DNA of 64,000 bases from Paenibacillus sp. MAEPY2 (GCF_000499205.1 NZ_AWUK01000007.1:124001-188000), one strand, 5' to 3'. Shown: positions 17,764 through 27,829, counted from the stretch's first letter. The notes: generated from the letters alone by a model not told the origin. Translations and numbers: made by a program.

Positions 17764-19191
17764 ATGCGCAAAACAAAGATTGTATGTACGATTGGTCCAT
17801 CCAGTGAATCATTGGAGAACACCAAAAAATTGATTATGGCCGGTATGAATGTGGCCCGTTTGAACTTCTCCCACGGTGATTTCGATGAGCACGGCGGACG
17901 GATCACAGCAATTCGCCAAGCATGCGAAGAGCTGAACAAGACAGTAGCGATCTTGCTGGACACCAAAGGACCGGAAATTCGGACAGGTAAACTCGAAGTG
18001 GAGCCAATTGAACTGGTTCAAGACGAGTACATCACTTTGACAACAGAAGAAATTCTGGGCACCAAAGAACGTCTCTCCATTACGTATACAGATCTTCCGA
18101 GTGATGTTGAACCGGGATCTACAATTCTGATCGACGACGGTCTGATCGGACTGACTGTGGTGGAAGTGCAAGGCACCGAGATCAAATGCCGTATCGTTAA
18201 CGGCGGTACAATCAAAAGCAAAAAAGGTGTTAACGTTCCAGGCGTTGCCATTTCTCTGCCGGGTATTACCGAAAAAGATGCCAACGATATCGTCTTCGGT
18301 ATCGAGCAAGGTGTCGATTTCATCGCGGCTTCTTTTGTTCGTAAAGCAAGTGACGTTCTTGAGATTCGTGAATTGCTTGAGAAACACAATGCCGGACATA
18401 TCCAAATCATCTCCAAAATTGAGAACCAACAAGGTGTGGACAACCTGGATGAAATCCTTGAAGTGTCCGATGGCCTGATGGTTGCTCGTGGAGACCTGGG
18501 TGTAGAGATTCCTGCGGAAGAAGTACCATTGGTACAAAAACGCATGATCGAAAAATGTAACGTTGCAGGCAAACCGGTTATCACAGCTACACAAATGCTG
18601 GATTCCATGCAGCGCAACCCACGTCCAACACGTGCAGAAGCAAGTGACGTAGCCAATGCGATCTTCGACGGAACCGATGCGATCATGTTGTCTGGTGAGA
18701 CAGCTGCGGGTAAATACCCAGTTGAATCCGTTCTGACGATGTCCCGTATTGCCGAAAAAGCAGAATCCGCTCTGCCTTACCAAGAGCTGTATCTGAAACA
18801 ACGTGTTGCTCAACAAACAACAGTTACTGAAGCAATCAGCCAATCTGTTGCCCTGTCAGCTCAAGATCTGAACGCTAAAGCGATCATTACTTCGACTGAA
18901 TCCGGTCATACAGCACGCATGATTTCTAAATATCGTCCAGAATCTCCAATCATCGCGGTGACAACGGAAGACAGAACTTCCCGTCGTCTTTGCTTGGCTT
19001 GGGGTGTAACACCAGTCAAAGGAAGACTTGTTGATTCCACTGACGCTTTGTTTGAAAATGCAATTGAAGGCGGCGTGAAGTCCGGACTTGTAAAAGAAGG
19101 AGACCTGGTTGTCATTACAGCGGGTGTACCTTTGGGTCGTTCCGGTTCCACCAACCTGATCAAAGTAAGCCAAATTCCAAACAACGCATAA
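17764..19191 (+). CDS. pyk: Pyruvate kinase, short form
   Basis: The enzyme converts phosphoenolpyruvate and ADP to pyruvate and ATP in glycolysis. Clear motifs are [52 protein letters not shown] and [11 protein letters not shown]. The active-site lysine lies in the SKIEN block. At 475 residues it ends after the usual allosteric C domain and lacks the extra C-terminal PEP-utiliser-like domain found in B. subtilis and Geobacillus pyruvate kinases (about 585 residues). AATCGGAGGAAA precedes ATG 17764. Unlike B. subtilis, no pfkA lies directly upstream. Confidence 0.97.
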   Translation: MRKTKIVCTIGPSSESLENTKKLIMAGMNVARLNFSHGDFDEHGGRITAIRQACEELNKTVAILLDTKGPEIRTGKLEVEPIELVQDEYITLTTEEILGTKERLSITYTDLPSDVEPGSTILIDDGLIGLTVVEVQGTEIKCRIVNGGTIKSKKGVNVPGVAISLPGITEKDANDIVFGIEQGVDFIAASFVRKASDVLEIRELLEKHNAGHIQIISKIENQQGVDNLDEILEVSDGLMVARGDLGVEIPAEEVPLVQKRMIEKCNVAGKPVITATQMLDSMQRNPRPTRAEASDVANAIFDGTDAIMLSGETAAGKYPVESVLTMSRIAEKAESALPYQELYLKQRVAQQTTVTEAISQSVALSAQDLNAKAIITSTESGHTARMISKYRPESPIIAVTTEDRTSRRLCLAWGVTPVKGRLVDSTDALFENAIEGGVKSGLVKEGDLVVITAGVPLGRSGSTNLIKVSQIPNNA

Positions 19192-19216
19192 TTGTTCGGA
19201 AGAGAAGCAACAGGAT

Positions 19217-19253
19217 AAAGCAATGGGGCGTTTGCGTCCCGTTGCTTTTTTTC
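19217..19253 (+). terminator. pyk terminator
   Basis: AAAGCAATGGGGCG pairs over 14 positions with CGTCCCGTTGCTTT around a TTTG loop, followed by TTTTT. Confidence 0.9.
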
Positions 19254-19318
19254 CATCTTTATGACACTTTATTGCCGCTGAATACGTAAGGATTGGTATA
19301 TCGAAGGAGGCCGATAAC

Positions 19319-19825
19319 ATGCAACAACAAAGCAATGGCGATTGGTACACGGCACGCCTTCGCGTGCGTTATCAAGAAAGTGATCAGATGGGTGTGGTCT
19401 ATCACGCCAATTATTTGAATTGGTTTGAAATCGGTCGAACCGAGATGATTCGCCAAATGGGGTATACATATCGTAAAATGGAGGAACAGGGGTTACTGCT
19501 TCCGGTAACCGGACTGGATGTGAAATATCATAAACCTGCCCGGTATGATGATGAAATCATCATTTTCACCCGTATTGCTGCATTTAGCGGTCTGCGACTG
19601 AACTATGAGTATGACATAAGGCGCATAACTGCAGACCTTAATGAGCAGATAGGCATTGGGCAACGAGTATGGTCATCGGATGAGTCCCTTCCTGGTGAAC
19701 GATTGGTTACAGGCTCTACCCAGCATGTATGGGTCAATTGGGACTGGAAGCCAGTCCGGCTGGATAAGGCAGCTTCTGAGCTCTACAGCGCACTTGAGAA
19801 AGTGTGGCTTTCAGGAAAGGGGTAA
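19319..19825 (+). CDS. YbgC/FadM-type acyl-CoA thioesterase (hotdog fold)
   Basis: The 168-residue protein has the 4HBT signature RVRYQESDQMGVVYHANYLN, with the catalytic Asp in SDQMGVVYHANY, and HKPARYDDEIIIFTRI. Such enzymes hydrolyse acyl-CoA thioesters in the cytosol. AGGAGGCCGATAAC precedes ATG 19319. It sits seven bases upstream of fxsA, so the two are probably co-transcribed. The substrate chain length cannot be read from the sequence. The C-terminal 40 residues are slightly longer than in E. coli YbgC. Confidence 0.88.
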   Translation: MQQQSNGDWYTARLRVRYQESDQMGVVYHANYLNWFEIGRTEMIRQMGYTYRKMEEQGLLLPVTGLDVKYHKPARYDDEIIIFTRIAAFSGLRLNYEYDIRRITADLNEQIGIGQRVWSSDESLPGERLVTGSTQHVWVNWDWKPVRLDKAASELYSALEKVWLSGKG

Positions 19826-19832
19826 TACGTAA

Positions 19833-20234
19833 ATGCGAAGATGGATGTGGGCCTTGCTATTAATCATTCCGGTGATTGAACTGTTTGGTTTCATTCTTAT
19901 GAGTGACTGGATTGGAGCCGGAAAGACATTGCTTCTCATGATTCTCACGTCCTTGATCGGTATAGCAATGTTGCAGTTTGAAGGACGAAAAGTACTTATC
20001 GATGCCAAATCCGAGATGGAGCGCGGTAAGGTGCCCGGACGAAAAATGGTAGATGGCCTTTTTATATTTGTCGGTGGTTTCCTGCTGCTGATTCCCGGAT
20101 TTATTACAGATCTGATCGGATTTACGCTGTTGTTTCCCATAACACGTTCAGTGTATCGTCTGTTCTTCCTGGGATGGTTGGAGAAAAAAATGAGAAACGG
20201 AAGTATTAAGTTTTATCGTGGTCCGAAACAATAG
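19833..20234 (+). CDS. fxsA: FxsA-family membrane protein
   Basis: The 133-residue FxsA/YtzA family protein has hydrophobic segments at about 5-28 (LLLIIPVIELFGFILM), 30-50 and 75-105. Between them is the conserved block GKTLLLMILTSLIGIAMLQ and the motif PGFITDLIG. The C-terminus is basic. In E. coli FxsA lessens F-plasmid exclusion of phage T7; in Bacilli its role is unknown. The position between pyk and ytvI is that of ytzA in B. subtilis. Confidence 0.88.
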   Translation: MRRWMWALLLIIPVIELFGFILMSDWIGAGKTLLLMILTSLIGIAMLQFEGRKVLIDAKSEMERGKVPGRKMVDGLFIFVGGFLLLIPGFITDLIGFTLLFPITRSVYRLFFLGWLEKKMRNGSIKFYRGPKQ

Positions 20235-20260
20235 GCTATACCAGAAAAAAACAGTTAAAG

Positions 20261-20307
20261 AAAGGCACCTACCACCAGATTCAGTCTGATGAGCGGTGCC
20301 TTTTTTG
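20261..20307 (+). terminator. Terminator after fxsA
   Basis: AAAGGCACC pairs with GGTGCCTTT around a long loop and is followed by TTTTTT; A-rich sequence on the other side also allows use by ytvI. Confidence 0.85.
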
Positions 20308-20355
20308 TATCTTGATTATATGCGGATGGATTACAAAAAAATGGAAATCGTAAAT

Positions 20356-21474
20356 TCATCGGACACGTCCATTAATAATGTATGTTCGGAGATCCCGGAA
20401 TACATTCGCTCGATTGAATGCATCAAGGATGACAAGACTGACAGGGCCAATGATCAAACCGAGTACACCGAACAGCTTCAGTCCGACAAACATGCCAACC
20501 AATGTGGCGAGAGGGTCCAGGCCGACACTGCTGGCAAGAACTTTGGGTTCAATGATTTGACGGGCAATCAGCACAATAAGATATACAATGCTGATGCCTA
20601 TCCCTAGATACAAGTCACCATTCATAAGCAGATATGCCGCCCAGGGAACCATCACCAGGCCAACACCGAGATAAGGAAGCAGATCCACCAGACCGATAAG
20701 CAAAGCGATCGTGAAGGCAGACTTAACCTGTAGCACAAGCAATCCGATCATGACAAATAATGCGGTGATGGAGATCATGATCAACTGGGCCCGTGCATAA
20801 CCAAACAGTGCTTTTTTCAGATCATTCCATATGTCGCTAATCGGCTTGCGAACGGAAGAGGGCACCCAGCCCGATACGGTAATGCTATGTCTGTTCCAAC
20901 TTTTGCTGATAAAGAAAGCTGACAATAGAACAACAATAAGTACTGCTCCCATATTGGGAAGGGAAGTGAGCAGGTTCAGGATCATGTTGAAGAATCCGGT
21001 GACCAGATCCGTTACAGCTGTACCTACCGTTTCGGTTGTTTTGCTAATATTGCTGTTAATGGTCTCCTGATAGTTGGGATTTTCCTTGTAAAATTCATTG
21101 ATTTGCCCAATTAAACTCTGAATCGTGTCATTCTGGGTCCAGCGGACAAACGTAGCCTTAATCTCATCGACATGAAGGTCGAAGCTCGTCGTTAGTGAAA
21201 TGACTTCTTTCACCATACGGGTTACAGCTGCGGACAATACGACTACAATGGCCCCGAAATAAATGATTAGTGACAAGGTCACTGCCAGCCAGCGAGGGAA
21301 TCGGGCCTTGTATTGAAGCAACTTCACCAAAGGGTTCATCGCATAAGCAATAATCCAGGCAATGGCAAAAGGGTATAACAGCGGGAACAGCAAATATATG
21401 GCCACGGCAATGAGAATGGTTGCGATAATCACCCATATGCCGCGCAGCAGGCGTTTCATTATGATTCTATCCAA
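20356..21474 (-). CDS. ytvI: Sporulation integral membrane protein YtvI (AI-2E transporter family)
   Basis: This 372-residue polytopic protein has about seven to eight hydrophobic segments. It carries the family motif PYLGVGLVMVPWAAYLLMNG and ends in GLIIGPVSLVILDAF, typical of YtvI and the AI-2E/PerM superfamily. YtvI is a SigE-regulated sporulation protein in B. subtilis; its transported substrate is unknown. The start appears to be TTG at 21474, seven bases after AAGGAGAG; the ATG five codons later (21459) has no ribosome site. It lies opposite to its neighbours, at the same place as in B. subtilis (between ytzA and citZ). Confidence 0.9.
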   Translation of the reverse strand: MDRIIMKRLLRGIWVIIATILIAVAIYLLFPLLYPFAIAWIIAYAMNPLVKLLQYKARFPRWLAVTLSLIIYFGAIVVVLSAAVTRMVKEVISLTTSFDLHVDEIKATFVRWTQNDTIQSLIGQINEFYKENPNYQETINSNISKTTETVGTAVTDLVTGFFNMILNLLTSLPNMGAVLIVVLLSAFFISKSWNRHSITVSGWVPSSVRKPISDIWNDLKKALFGYARAQLIMISITALFVMIGLLVLQVKSAFTIALLIGLVDLLPYLGVGLVMVPWAAYLLMNGDLYLGIGISIVYLIVLIARQIIEPKVLASSVGLDPLATLVGMFVGLKLFGVLGLIIGPVSLVILDAFNRANVFRDLRTYIINGRVR

Positions 21475-21763
21475 GCATCAACTCTCCTTATTCCATTTCA
21501 AGCACCCATGAAGGAAGCACAGGAAGCTATCTAGTTAATATAGAGCAAAACCAGTGACTTGAAACGCCAGGATGTCGTCGGTTTATATCTTTTCTTTTGC
21601 CTAGAGTATGCCTGATGTTCACAAAATATAGCAATAGAAACTTGATTAATAGCATGGATTTATATAAAAAGAATAAAATGTCAACCTTGTTTTTGTAAAG
21701 GTTTTCAAAAATGCTTTATCGGTCTGATAAAGAAGTTTGATGTGCGGATGACCCCGCATCATG

Positions 21764-21792
21764 TTCACATAAACGACAAAATCCAGTATGAT
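21764..21792 (+). promoter_or_regulatory. Predicted SigA promoter of citZ
   Basis: TTCACA (21764-21769), a 17-base spacer and TATGAT (21787-21792) make a near-consensus promoter about 160 bases before citZ. Confidence 0.65.
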
Positions 21793-21802
21793 GAGAGAAG
21801 GA

Positions 21803-21834
21803 AATACCGATTGACAGATATGAAAACCGGTATT
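21803..21834 (+). promoter_or_regulatory. Candidate operator downstream of the citZ promoter
   Basis: AATACCG (21803-21809) and CGGTATT (21828-21834) form a perfect seven-base inverted repeat beginning about four bases after the expected transcription start, followed by a second GGTATT at 21838. It is not a clear match to the CcpA cre or CcpC box. Confidence 0.4.
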
Positions 21835-21952
21835 GAGGTATTTATTAATTTTAAAATGTAAATGGTTACAAAAGAAGGACGAGTGCGTTTGAGGCACGTA
21901 GATGACACTCTGGATGGGTTCTTGATTTCGTTTATTAAAGGAGAGATGTAAT

Positions 21953-23065
21953 ATGACAGCTACCAAAGGTCTGGAAGGCATCGTTGCAACAACCTCTTCG
22001 ATCAGCTCCATTGTAGACGGTGTGCTAACATACCGTGGTTACGATATTGACGATCTGGCTGAACATGCAAGCTTTGAAGAAGTTGCCTATTTGCTGTGGT
22101 TTGGTAAATTGCCAACTACGGATGAACTGAAATCCCTTCGCAAAAGCCTGAGCGATTACGCGCCGATTCCGAGCGAGTTGATTGCACAAATCCAATTGTA
22201 TCCGAAAAACATGAGTACCATGGCAGCACTGCGTTCCGCAGTATCCGCATTGGCTCTCTATGATGAGCAGGCTGACGAGATGACAGCGGAAGCGAATGAG
22301 AACAAAGCGGTTAAGCTGCAAGCGCAATTGCCAACTATTGTGGCAGCCATAGCTCGTATCCGTCAGGGCAAGGAACCTGTGGCTCCAAAAGAAGGCGCTT
22401 CCATCGCAGAAAACTTTTTATATATGATGACTGGAGAACAACCGACCGAGACCGCTGTTAAAGCTCTTGATCAGGCGCTTGTTCTGCATGCTGATCACGA
22501 ATTGAATGCATCTACATTTGCTGCGCGTGTAACTGTAGCTACGCTTTCTGACATCTATTCAGGTGTAACTTCAGCGATTGGTGCATTGAAGGGGCCATTG
22601 CATGGCGGTGCTAACGAAGCCGTTATGAAAATGCTGATTGAGATTGGTACGCCTGAACGTCTCGAAGCGGCAATTCAGGAAAAACTGAACAACCGTGAGA
22701 AGATCATGGGATTCGGACACCGTGTATACAAAAATGGAGACCCACGTGCCAAACATTTGCAAAAGATGTCCAAAGAACTGGGCGAAATGAACAACGATAC
22801 ACGCTTGTATGATATGTCAGTGAAGATCGAAGAGCTGGTGACAGGACAAAAAGGCTTGAAGCCAAATGTAGATTTCTATTCAGCTTCCGTATATACCCAA
22901 CTGGGTATTGAAGAGGTAATGTTTACACCGATCTTTGCGATTAGCAGGGTATCAGGCTGGACTGCTCATATTCTGGAGCAACTCGCGGATAACCGTATTA
23001 TTCGCCCGCGTGCCGAGTACACAGGTCCAACAGATCAGAAGTACGTTTCGATTGAACTTCGCTAA
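21953..23065 (+). CDS. citZ: Citrate synthase
   Basis: The enzyme condenses oxaloacetate and acetyl-CoA to citrate, opening the TCA cycle. The 370-residue type II-like Gram-positive enzyme has GVLTYRGYDIDDLA, HADHELNASTFAARV, GPLHGGANEAVMKML and GFGHRVYKNGDPRA, with the catalytic His residues in the HADHELNAS, LHGGANE and GFGHRVYK blocks. The catalytic Asp is expected in NVDFYSASVY. AAAGGAGAGATGTAAT precedes ATG 21953. It heads citZ-icd-mdh, the same order as in B. subtilis. Regulation by a repressor just downstream of the promoter is suggested by the inverted repeat at 21803-21834. Confidence 0.97.
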   Translation: MTATKGLEGIVATTSSISSIVDGVLTYRGYDIDDLAEHASFEEVAYLLWFGKLPTTDELKSLRKSLSDYAPIPSELIAQIQLYPKNMSTMAALRSAVSALALYDEQADEMTAEANENKAVKLQAQLPTIVAAIARIRQGKEPVAPKEGASIAENFLYMMTGEQPTETAVKALDQALVLHADHELNASTFAARVTVATLSDIYSGVTSAIGALKGPLHGGANEAVMKMLIEIGTPERLEAAIQEKLNNREKIMGFGHRVYKNGDPRAKHLQKMSKELGEMNNDTRLYDMSVKIEELVTGQKGLKPNVDFYSASVYTQLGIEEVMFTPIFAISRVSGWTAHILEQLADNRIIRPRAEYTGPTDQKYVSIELR

Positions 23066-23217
23066 TGCTGTCAAAACCAGTATAATAAACAAGGATGGGG
23101 TGAAGGGTTGAAACCTGTCGGCTAAAAACGGGCCGCATGTTCATAACCCTTCCTCCAATTAAGACAAGCGGTGTGTTATCATACTGCACATACGAATCTC
23201 AAGGAGGAATTATACGA

Positions 23218-24510
23218 ATGAAATTAGAAAAATTTGCTCATCCAACTGAAGGCGAAAAAATTCAAATTGATAACGGTACACTGCAAGTACCTAATAACCC
23301 AATCATTCCATTCATCGAAGGTGACGGTACAGGCCGTGACATCTGGAAAGCTTCCAAGCGTGTATTGGATGCAGCTGTTGAAAAAGCATATGACGGCAGC
23401 AAGAAGATCGCATGGTATGAAGTGTTTGCTGGCGAGAAAGCATTCGATACATACGGGGAGTGGCTGCCAAACGATACGCTTGAAGCCATTCGCGAGTATA
23501 TCGTAGCAATCAAAGGACCACTGACTACGCCAATCGGTGGCGGAATTCGTTCCCTGAATGTCGCACTTCGTCAAGAACTGGATCTGTACACATGCCTGCG
23601 TCCTGTCCGTTACTTCGATGGTGTACCTTCTCCGGTTAAACGTCCTGAACTGGTAGACATGGTCATTTTCCGTGAAAATACAGAAGATATCTACGCTGGT
23701 ATTGAATATGCAGAAGGTTCCGAAGAAGTGAAAAAAGTGATCCAGTTCCTGCAGCAGGAGATGGGTGCAAACAAAATCCGTTTCCCTGAAACTTCCGGTA
23801 TTGGTATCAAGCCAGTTTCCTCTGAAGGTTCCAAACGTTTGGTACGTGCAGCAGTGCAGTATGCCATCGATCACAACCGTAAGAGCGTTACATTGGTACA
23901 CAAAGGCAATATCATGAAATTTACTGAAGGTGCCTTCAAAAACTGGGGTTATGAAGTTGCTGAAGAAGAGTTCGCTGACAAAGTGTTCACTTGGGCACAA
24001 TACGATGTCATCAAGGAAAAAGACGGCACAGATGCAGCAAATGCTGCTCAAAAAGCAGCTGAAGATGCTGGCAAAATCATCGTGAAAGATGCGATTGCCG
24101 ATATCGCTCTGCAACAAGTATTGACTCGTCCAGGCGAATTCGATGTTATCGCAACGTTGAACCTGAACGGTGACTATCTGTCCGATGCACTGGCTGCACA
24201 AGTTGGCGGAATTGGTATCGCTCCAGGAGCGAACATCAACTATGTAACAGGACATGCTATCTTCGAAGCTACTCACGGTACTGCACCTAAGTATGCTGAC
24301 AAAGATGTCGTGAACCCAGGTTCCGTTATCCTGTCCGGCGTTATGTTGCTTGAGCACTTGGGATGGCAAGAAGCGGCTAACCTGATCTACAAAGGTATGG
24401 AAACATCCATCAACAACAAAACAGTTACTTATGACTTTGCACGTCTGATGGACGGCGCTACTGAAGTGAAATGTTCTGAATTTGCTGATCAAATCATTAA
24501 AAACCTGTAA
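23218..24510 (+). CDS. icd: Isocitrate dehydrogenase (NADP type)
   Basis: The enzyme oxidatively decarboxylates isocitrate to 2-oxoglutarate. It is 430 residues from ATG 23218, which follows AAGGAGGAATTATACGA; the frame opens earlier (23137), but without a ribosome site. Motifs are [65 protein letters not shown] and [17 protein letters not shown]. The Ser of GGGIRSLN corresponds to the substrate-binding serine that is phosphorylated in E. coli. It lies between citZ and mdh. Confidence 0.97.
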   Translation: MKLEKFAHPTEGEKIQIDNGTLQVPNNPIIPFIEGDGTGRDIWKASKRVLDAAVEKAYDGSKKIAWYEVFAGEKAFDTYGEWLPNDTLEAIREYIVAIKGPLTTPIGGGIRSLNVALRQELDLYTCLRPVRYFDGVPSPVKRPELVDMVIFRENTEDIYAGIEYAEGSEEVKKVIQFLQQEMGANKIRFPETSGIGIKPVSSEGSKRLVRAAVQYAIDHNRKSVTLVHKGNIMKFTEGAFKNWGYEVAEEEFADKVFTWAQYDVIKEKDGTDAANAAQKAAEDAGKIIVKDAIADIALQQVLTRPGEFDVIATLNLNGDYLSDALAAQVGGIGIAPGANINYVTGHAIFEATHGTAPKYADKDVVNPGSVILSGVMLLEHLGWQEAANLIYKGMETSINNKTVTYDFARLMDGATEVKCSEFADQIIKNL

Positions 24511-24525
24511 GGGGAGATGTGAATC

Positions 24526-25467
24526 GTGACTATTCAGCGCAAAAAAATCACAGTAGTCGGCGCCGGATTTACCGGAGCTACAACAGCTTTGATGCTTGCC
24601 CAAAAAGAACTCGGGGATGTTGTTCTGGTTGATATTCCTCAATTGGAAAACCCGACGAAGGGTAAAGCGCTCGATATGATGGAAGCGAGTCCTGTTCAGG
24701 GCTTCGACAGCAATATCGTTGGTACTTCCAACTACGAGGATACTGCAGGTTCGGAGATTGTTATTATTACGGCAGGTATTGCCCGTAAACCGGGTATGAG
24801 CCGTGATGATCTGGTCAACACGAATGCAGGAATCGTGAAGTCTGTTTGTGAAAATGTGAAAAAATATTGCCCTGATTCCATCGTCATTATTCTAAGCAAC
24901 CCGGTGGATGCAATGACATATGCGGCTTATCAGACGCTTGGTTTCCCTAAAAACCGTGTAATCGGTCAGTCCGGTGTTCTGGATACTGCACGTTATTGCA
25001 CATTCATTGCACAAGAGCTGAATGTATCGGTTGAAGATGTCCGCGGATTCGTTCTTGGCGGCCACGGAGACGATATGGTACCACTCGTTCGTTATTCCAG
25101 CGTTGGTGGTATTCCAATCGACACCCTCATCCCGGCAGATCGCATTGAATCCATCGTACAACGCACACGTGTTGGCGGCGGTGAGATCGTAAACCTGCTT
25201 GGAAACGGCAGCGCATATTATGCACCGGCAGCTTCTTTGGTGCAAATGACCGAAGCCATTTTGAAAGACAAAAAACGAATTATTCCGGTTATTGCTTACC
25301 TCGAAGGGGAATATGGCTACAATGATTTGTTCCTTGGCGTGCCAACCATTCTGGGTGGTAACGGAATTGAAAAAATCTTTGAACTGGAACTGACTGCTGA
25401 AGAAAAAGCGGGACTCGACAAATCTGCTGATTCCGTTCGTAACGTCATTTCAGTAGTAAACCTGTAA
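24526..25467 (+). CDS. mdh: Malate dehydrogenase
   Basis: The 313-residue NAD-dependent enzyme interconverts malate and oxaloacetate. It is of the lactate-dehydrogenase-like type: Rossmann start [17 protein letters not shown]-selective Asp in [34 protein letters not shown] and the catalytic His in [14 protein letters not shown]. The start is GTG 24526, with AAGGGGAGATG upstream, 15 bases after the icd stop, so it belongs to the citZ-icd-mdh operon. A strong terminator follows. Confidence 0.97.
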   Translation: MTIQRKKITVVGAGFTGATTALMLAQKELGDVVLVDIPQLENPTKGKALDMMEASPVQGFDSNIVGTSNYEDTAGSEIVIITAGIARKPGMSRDDLVNTNAGIVKSVCENVKKYCPDSIVIILSNPVDAMTYAAYQTLGFPKNRVIGQSGVLDTARYCTFIAQELNVSVEDVRGFVLGGHGDDMVPLVRYSSVGGIPIDTLIPADRIESIVQRTRVGGGEIVNLLGNGSAYYAPAASLVQMTEAILKDKKRIIPVIAYLEGEYGYNDLFLGVPTILGGNGIEKIFELELTAEEKAGLDKSADSVRNVISVVNL

Positions 25468-25496
25468 GTTTGAATACTTTTTGACAGGAATACACA

Positions 25497-25531
25497 GAAA
25501 ACCTTCGGATTATCCGGAGGTTTTCTTTTCT
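25497..25531 (+). terminator. Terminator of the citZ-icd-mdh operon
   Basis: GAAAACCTTCGGA pairs with TCCGGAGGTTTTC around a TTA loop and is followed by TTTTC. Confidence 0.92.
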
Positions 25532-25606
25532 TTGGATAAGTTCCCCAGTATAATGAGATGTGATGTATAACACACTGAACTGAAATTTTTGAGGAGGATG
25601 GACATT

Positions 25607-26032
25607 TTGACAATGATTATGTATTTGCTTCATATTATTGGAGCACTGGCGATGGGATTCTATCTGGTCTTGCCTTTCGTGGTTGGCAAAATCCGTACCC
25701 TGAGTACAGCGGCCCAGGAAGGGGCATTTGCATCACTCCGTTCATTGAATCGTATTGCGCAGTATGGACTGGTGATTCAACTTCTTACGGGTGGTTACTT
25801 GATGACCAAAGGTGAGTATTCCTATCTGTGGATGGGCGTAGTTGTCGTGCTGCTGCTCGCGATTGCAGCAATTGGTGGGATTATGGGCAAACCGCTTCGT
25901 TTGGCAGCAGAGGCTGTGAAAAGCAAGCGTGACGTTAGTGCAGAGCAAAGCAAGATTCGTACGTTCAGCACATTACTTGCCATCTTCCTGCTTATTATGG
26001 TGTATCTGATGGTTAACAATCAGGTTATCTAA
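25607..26032 (+). CDS. Four-helix membrane protein of unknown function
   Basis: This protein of about 141 residues has four hydrophobic segments (YLLHIIGALAMGFYLVLPF; QYGLVIQLLTGGYLM; YLWMGVVVVLLLAIAAIGGI; TLLAIFLLIMVYLMV). AGGAGG lies nine bases before TTG 25607, which I prefer; the ATG at 25598 is too close to that site. The topology and the His near the first helix (LLHIIGA) recall small DUF2269-type or CopD-like membrane proteins, but I cannot assign a family. It is flanked by terminators on both sides, so it is monocistronic. Confidence 0.75.
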   Translation: MTMIMYLLHIIGALAMGFYLVLPFVVGKIRTLSTAAQEGAFASLRSLNRIAQYGLVIQLLTGGYLMTKGEYSYLWMGVVVVLLLAIAAIGGIMGKPLRLAAEAVKSKRDVSAEQSKIRTFSTLLAIFLLIMVYLMVNNQVI

Positions 26033-26148
26033 GAACAGCTGCGAACGAATTTTAATTGCTTGCTGAACTTCTTGCTGGACTTAAAGCGTTTGCACTTCAT
26101 AACGCTGGACAAGCCGAATTAGAAAGTAAGGTATTGAAACCTATTGAA

Positions 26149-26177
26149 ATAGACAGCCTCTGAGGCTGTCTATTTTT
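26149..26177 (+). terminator. Terminator
   Basis: AGACAGCCTC pairs perfectly with GAGGCTGTCT around a single T and is followed by ATTTTTG. Confidence 0.9.
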
Positions 26178-26269
26178 GTTCGCTCGGCTGGAGAAATGTC
26201 TCACAACCAGCAAAGTGATAGTGTTGAATCTACAGTTTATATGACTGACACAGTTAAGTTCTACATTTT

Positions 26270-27829
26270 TCACCCCAGGCTCACAGCGTGGGCAAATACG
26301 GTATTTCGCCCGTTACGCTTCGACTCATACAGGGCCGTATCGGCATCGCGCAGCAAGGATTCCAGAGAATCGGACCCTCCATTATATTGGGCCACCCCGA
26401 AGCTTGAAGTCAGTGGAATACGAGTTCCCTGTACCTCCAGCGGGTCATTCAACAAGGCCACGCGTAACTTCTCAGCGAGCTGCTCACCATCTTGAAGGGA
26501 TGCATGGGGAACAGCGATGACAAACTCTTCTCCTCCATAACGTGCAAACAGCATCTCCGGGTTCAGATAACGATTACATACAGAGACTACGTGAATGATG
26601 GCCTGATCGCCAACGTCATGTCCATAGGTGTCATTAATTCGTTTGAAATGATCAATGTCAAATAAAATAAAGGCCGCAGGCCGCAGATTAAGCTGGGCTT
26701 CACTCAGTATCTCTCGTCCTCGAAGCAGGAACTGCGTACGGTTATATATTTTGGTGAGGCCATCGAAGTAAGCCAGCTGCTTCAGCTGTTCTTGCAGGAA
26801 ACGCTGTTCTGTAATATCAATCAGCATAATCAGAGTACCAACGGCTTGTCCCTCTTTGTTATACACATATGATGTTCTGACCTGGTAACAGACGGTCTCT
26901 CCATTTAACTGCCAGTACAAATCGGTTTGTAGGCCTTCCCGCCCATATTCCACCGGAAAAGTCTCTCCTGCAAGAGATAGCCAAATATCGTTCAAATATT
27001 GTCCCACCATACTCAAATCAAGCTCAGGCAGCATATCACGTAGAGATTTGTTGTAATCGACGAGACGATTGGAGCTATCCAGCACGATAACACCTTCACG
27101 CATGCTTTCAAAGATACTATCCTTGGCAATAGGTACGATGGTTAGAAGACGGGAGGATAGAATAGCCCATATATACATTGCGGATGTTATGCACATGAGA
27201 ACCGGAACGGGGTCCATTCCACCTGGTGTCAAACCAAGCAAATATACGAAGGCCGCTACCATGGGAATAACTTGTGAGGTGATTAGGGTGAGTAGCTGAC
27301 GACGGTAGATCTTTTTGGTATGTCTCCATTGTCTGATGAGAATAAGGCAGGCGCATAATAGACATGAAAAGGTAAATGCACCATGGACTACGTACCATTG
27401 ACCTATGGCAATTTCCATTAGGGGGACAGAGCTGTCTTCTCTTAGCCACACTTTTTTATAGAATAAATGATGATAATCATTGGTTGCCACCATGAACAAG
27501 GTAATGGAAGGAATTACAAACAGCGCCGTAGTCCCTTTTTTGGATACCGTTCTACCTGTGTATTGTATCATGAGCTGCAGCCCAAGTGAGGCGGAGAAAG
27601 GCATACCGATATACTCTACGATCGTCCAGAACTTCATCTGCTCCAGAGTATTGCTGGTGAGTTCAATCGCGTATCCGAAGGTGTACACAGACAGAGCTGC
27701 TGTATAGAGTATGAATATTTTCGAACTCGGGATCTCTGCCCTTCTAACATAAGTATATAAACACAGAAAAACATTCAGCACTGCTGATGTTGCTACAAGT
27801 GTTATATAAGAATTAATGTGCGATTCCAT
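26270..27829 (-). CDS. Membrane diguanylate cyclase: 7TM sensor, PAS, GGDEF
   Basis: The 519-residue protein has seven N-terminal hydrophobic segments (about 5-235, histidine-kinase-N-terminal 7TM type). A PAS domain follows (about 240-345, ESMREGVIVLDSSNRLVDYN), then a GGDEF domain (about 350-515) with FDIDHFKRINDTYGHDVGDQ and an intact active site GGEEF at 432-436. It should make cyclic di-GMP from two GTP at the membrane. The usual inhibitory RxxD site upstream of GGEEF is replaced by NPEM, so product inhibition through that site is unlikely. It is monocistronic and oriented opposite to both neighbours. The ligand of the 7TM part is unknown. Confidence 0.9.
   Translation of the reverse strand: MESHINSYITLVATSAVLNVFLCLYTYVRRAEIPSSKIFILYTAALSVYTFGYAIELTSNTLEQMKFWTIVEYIGMPFSASLGLQLMIQYTGRTVSKKGTTALFVIPSITLFMVATNDYHHLFYKKVWLREDSSVPLMEIAIGQWYVVHGAFTFSCLLCACLILIRQWRHTKKIYRRQLLTLITSQVIPMVAAFVYLLGLTPGGMDPVPVLMCITSAMYIWAILSSRLLTIVPIAKDSIFESMREGVIVLDSSNRLVDYNKSLRDMLPELDLSMVGQYLNDIWLSLAGETFPVEYGREGLQTDLYWQLNGETVCYQVRTSYVYNKEGQAVGTLIMLIDITEQRFLQEQLKQLAYFDGLTKIYNRTQFLLRGREILSEAQLNLRPAAFILFDIDHFKRINDTYGHDVGDQAIIHVVSVCNRYLNPEMLFARYGGEEFVIAVPHASLQDGEQLAEKLRVALLNDPLEVQGTRIPLTSSFGVAQYNGGSDSLESLLRDADTALYESKRNGRNTVFAHAVSLG

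Larger units (their letters stand above)
21475..21952. other. Intergenic region between ytvI and citZ
   Basis: No coding gene is seen in these 478 bases. It contains the citZ promoter (21764-21792), an inverted repeat just after it (21803-21834) and an untranslated leader of about 150 bases rich in A and T. Confidence 0.6.

Noticed and set aside
17809..18843. 344-codon minus-strand frame across pyk
   Set aside because: Shadow of pyk with Cys/Phe-rich nonsense composition.
23224..24642. 472-codon open frame on the minus strand across icd
   Set aside because: It is the antisense shadow of icd, rich in Cys/His/Phe from complementing common codons, with no ribosome site or family resemblance.
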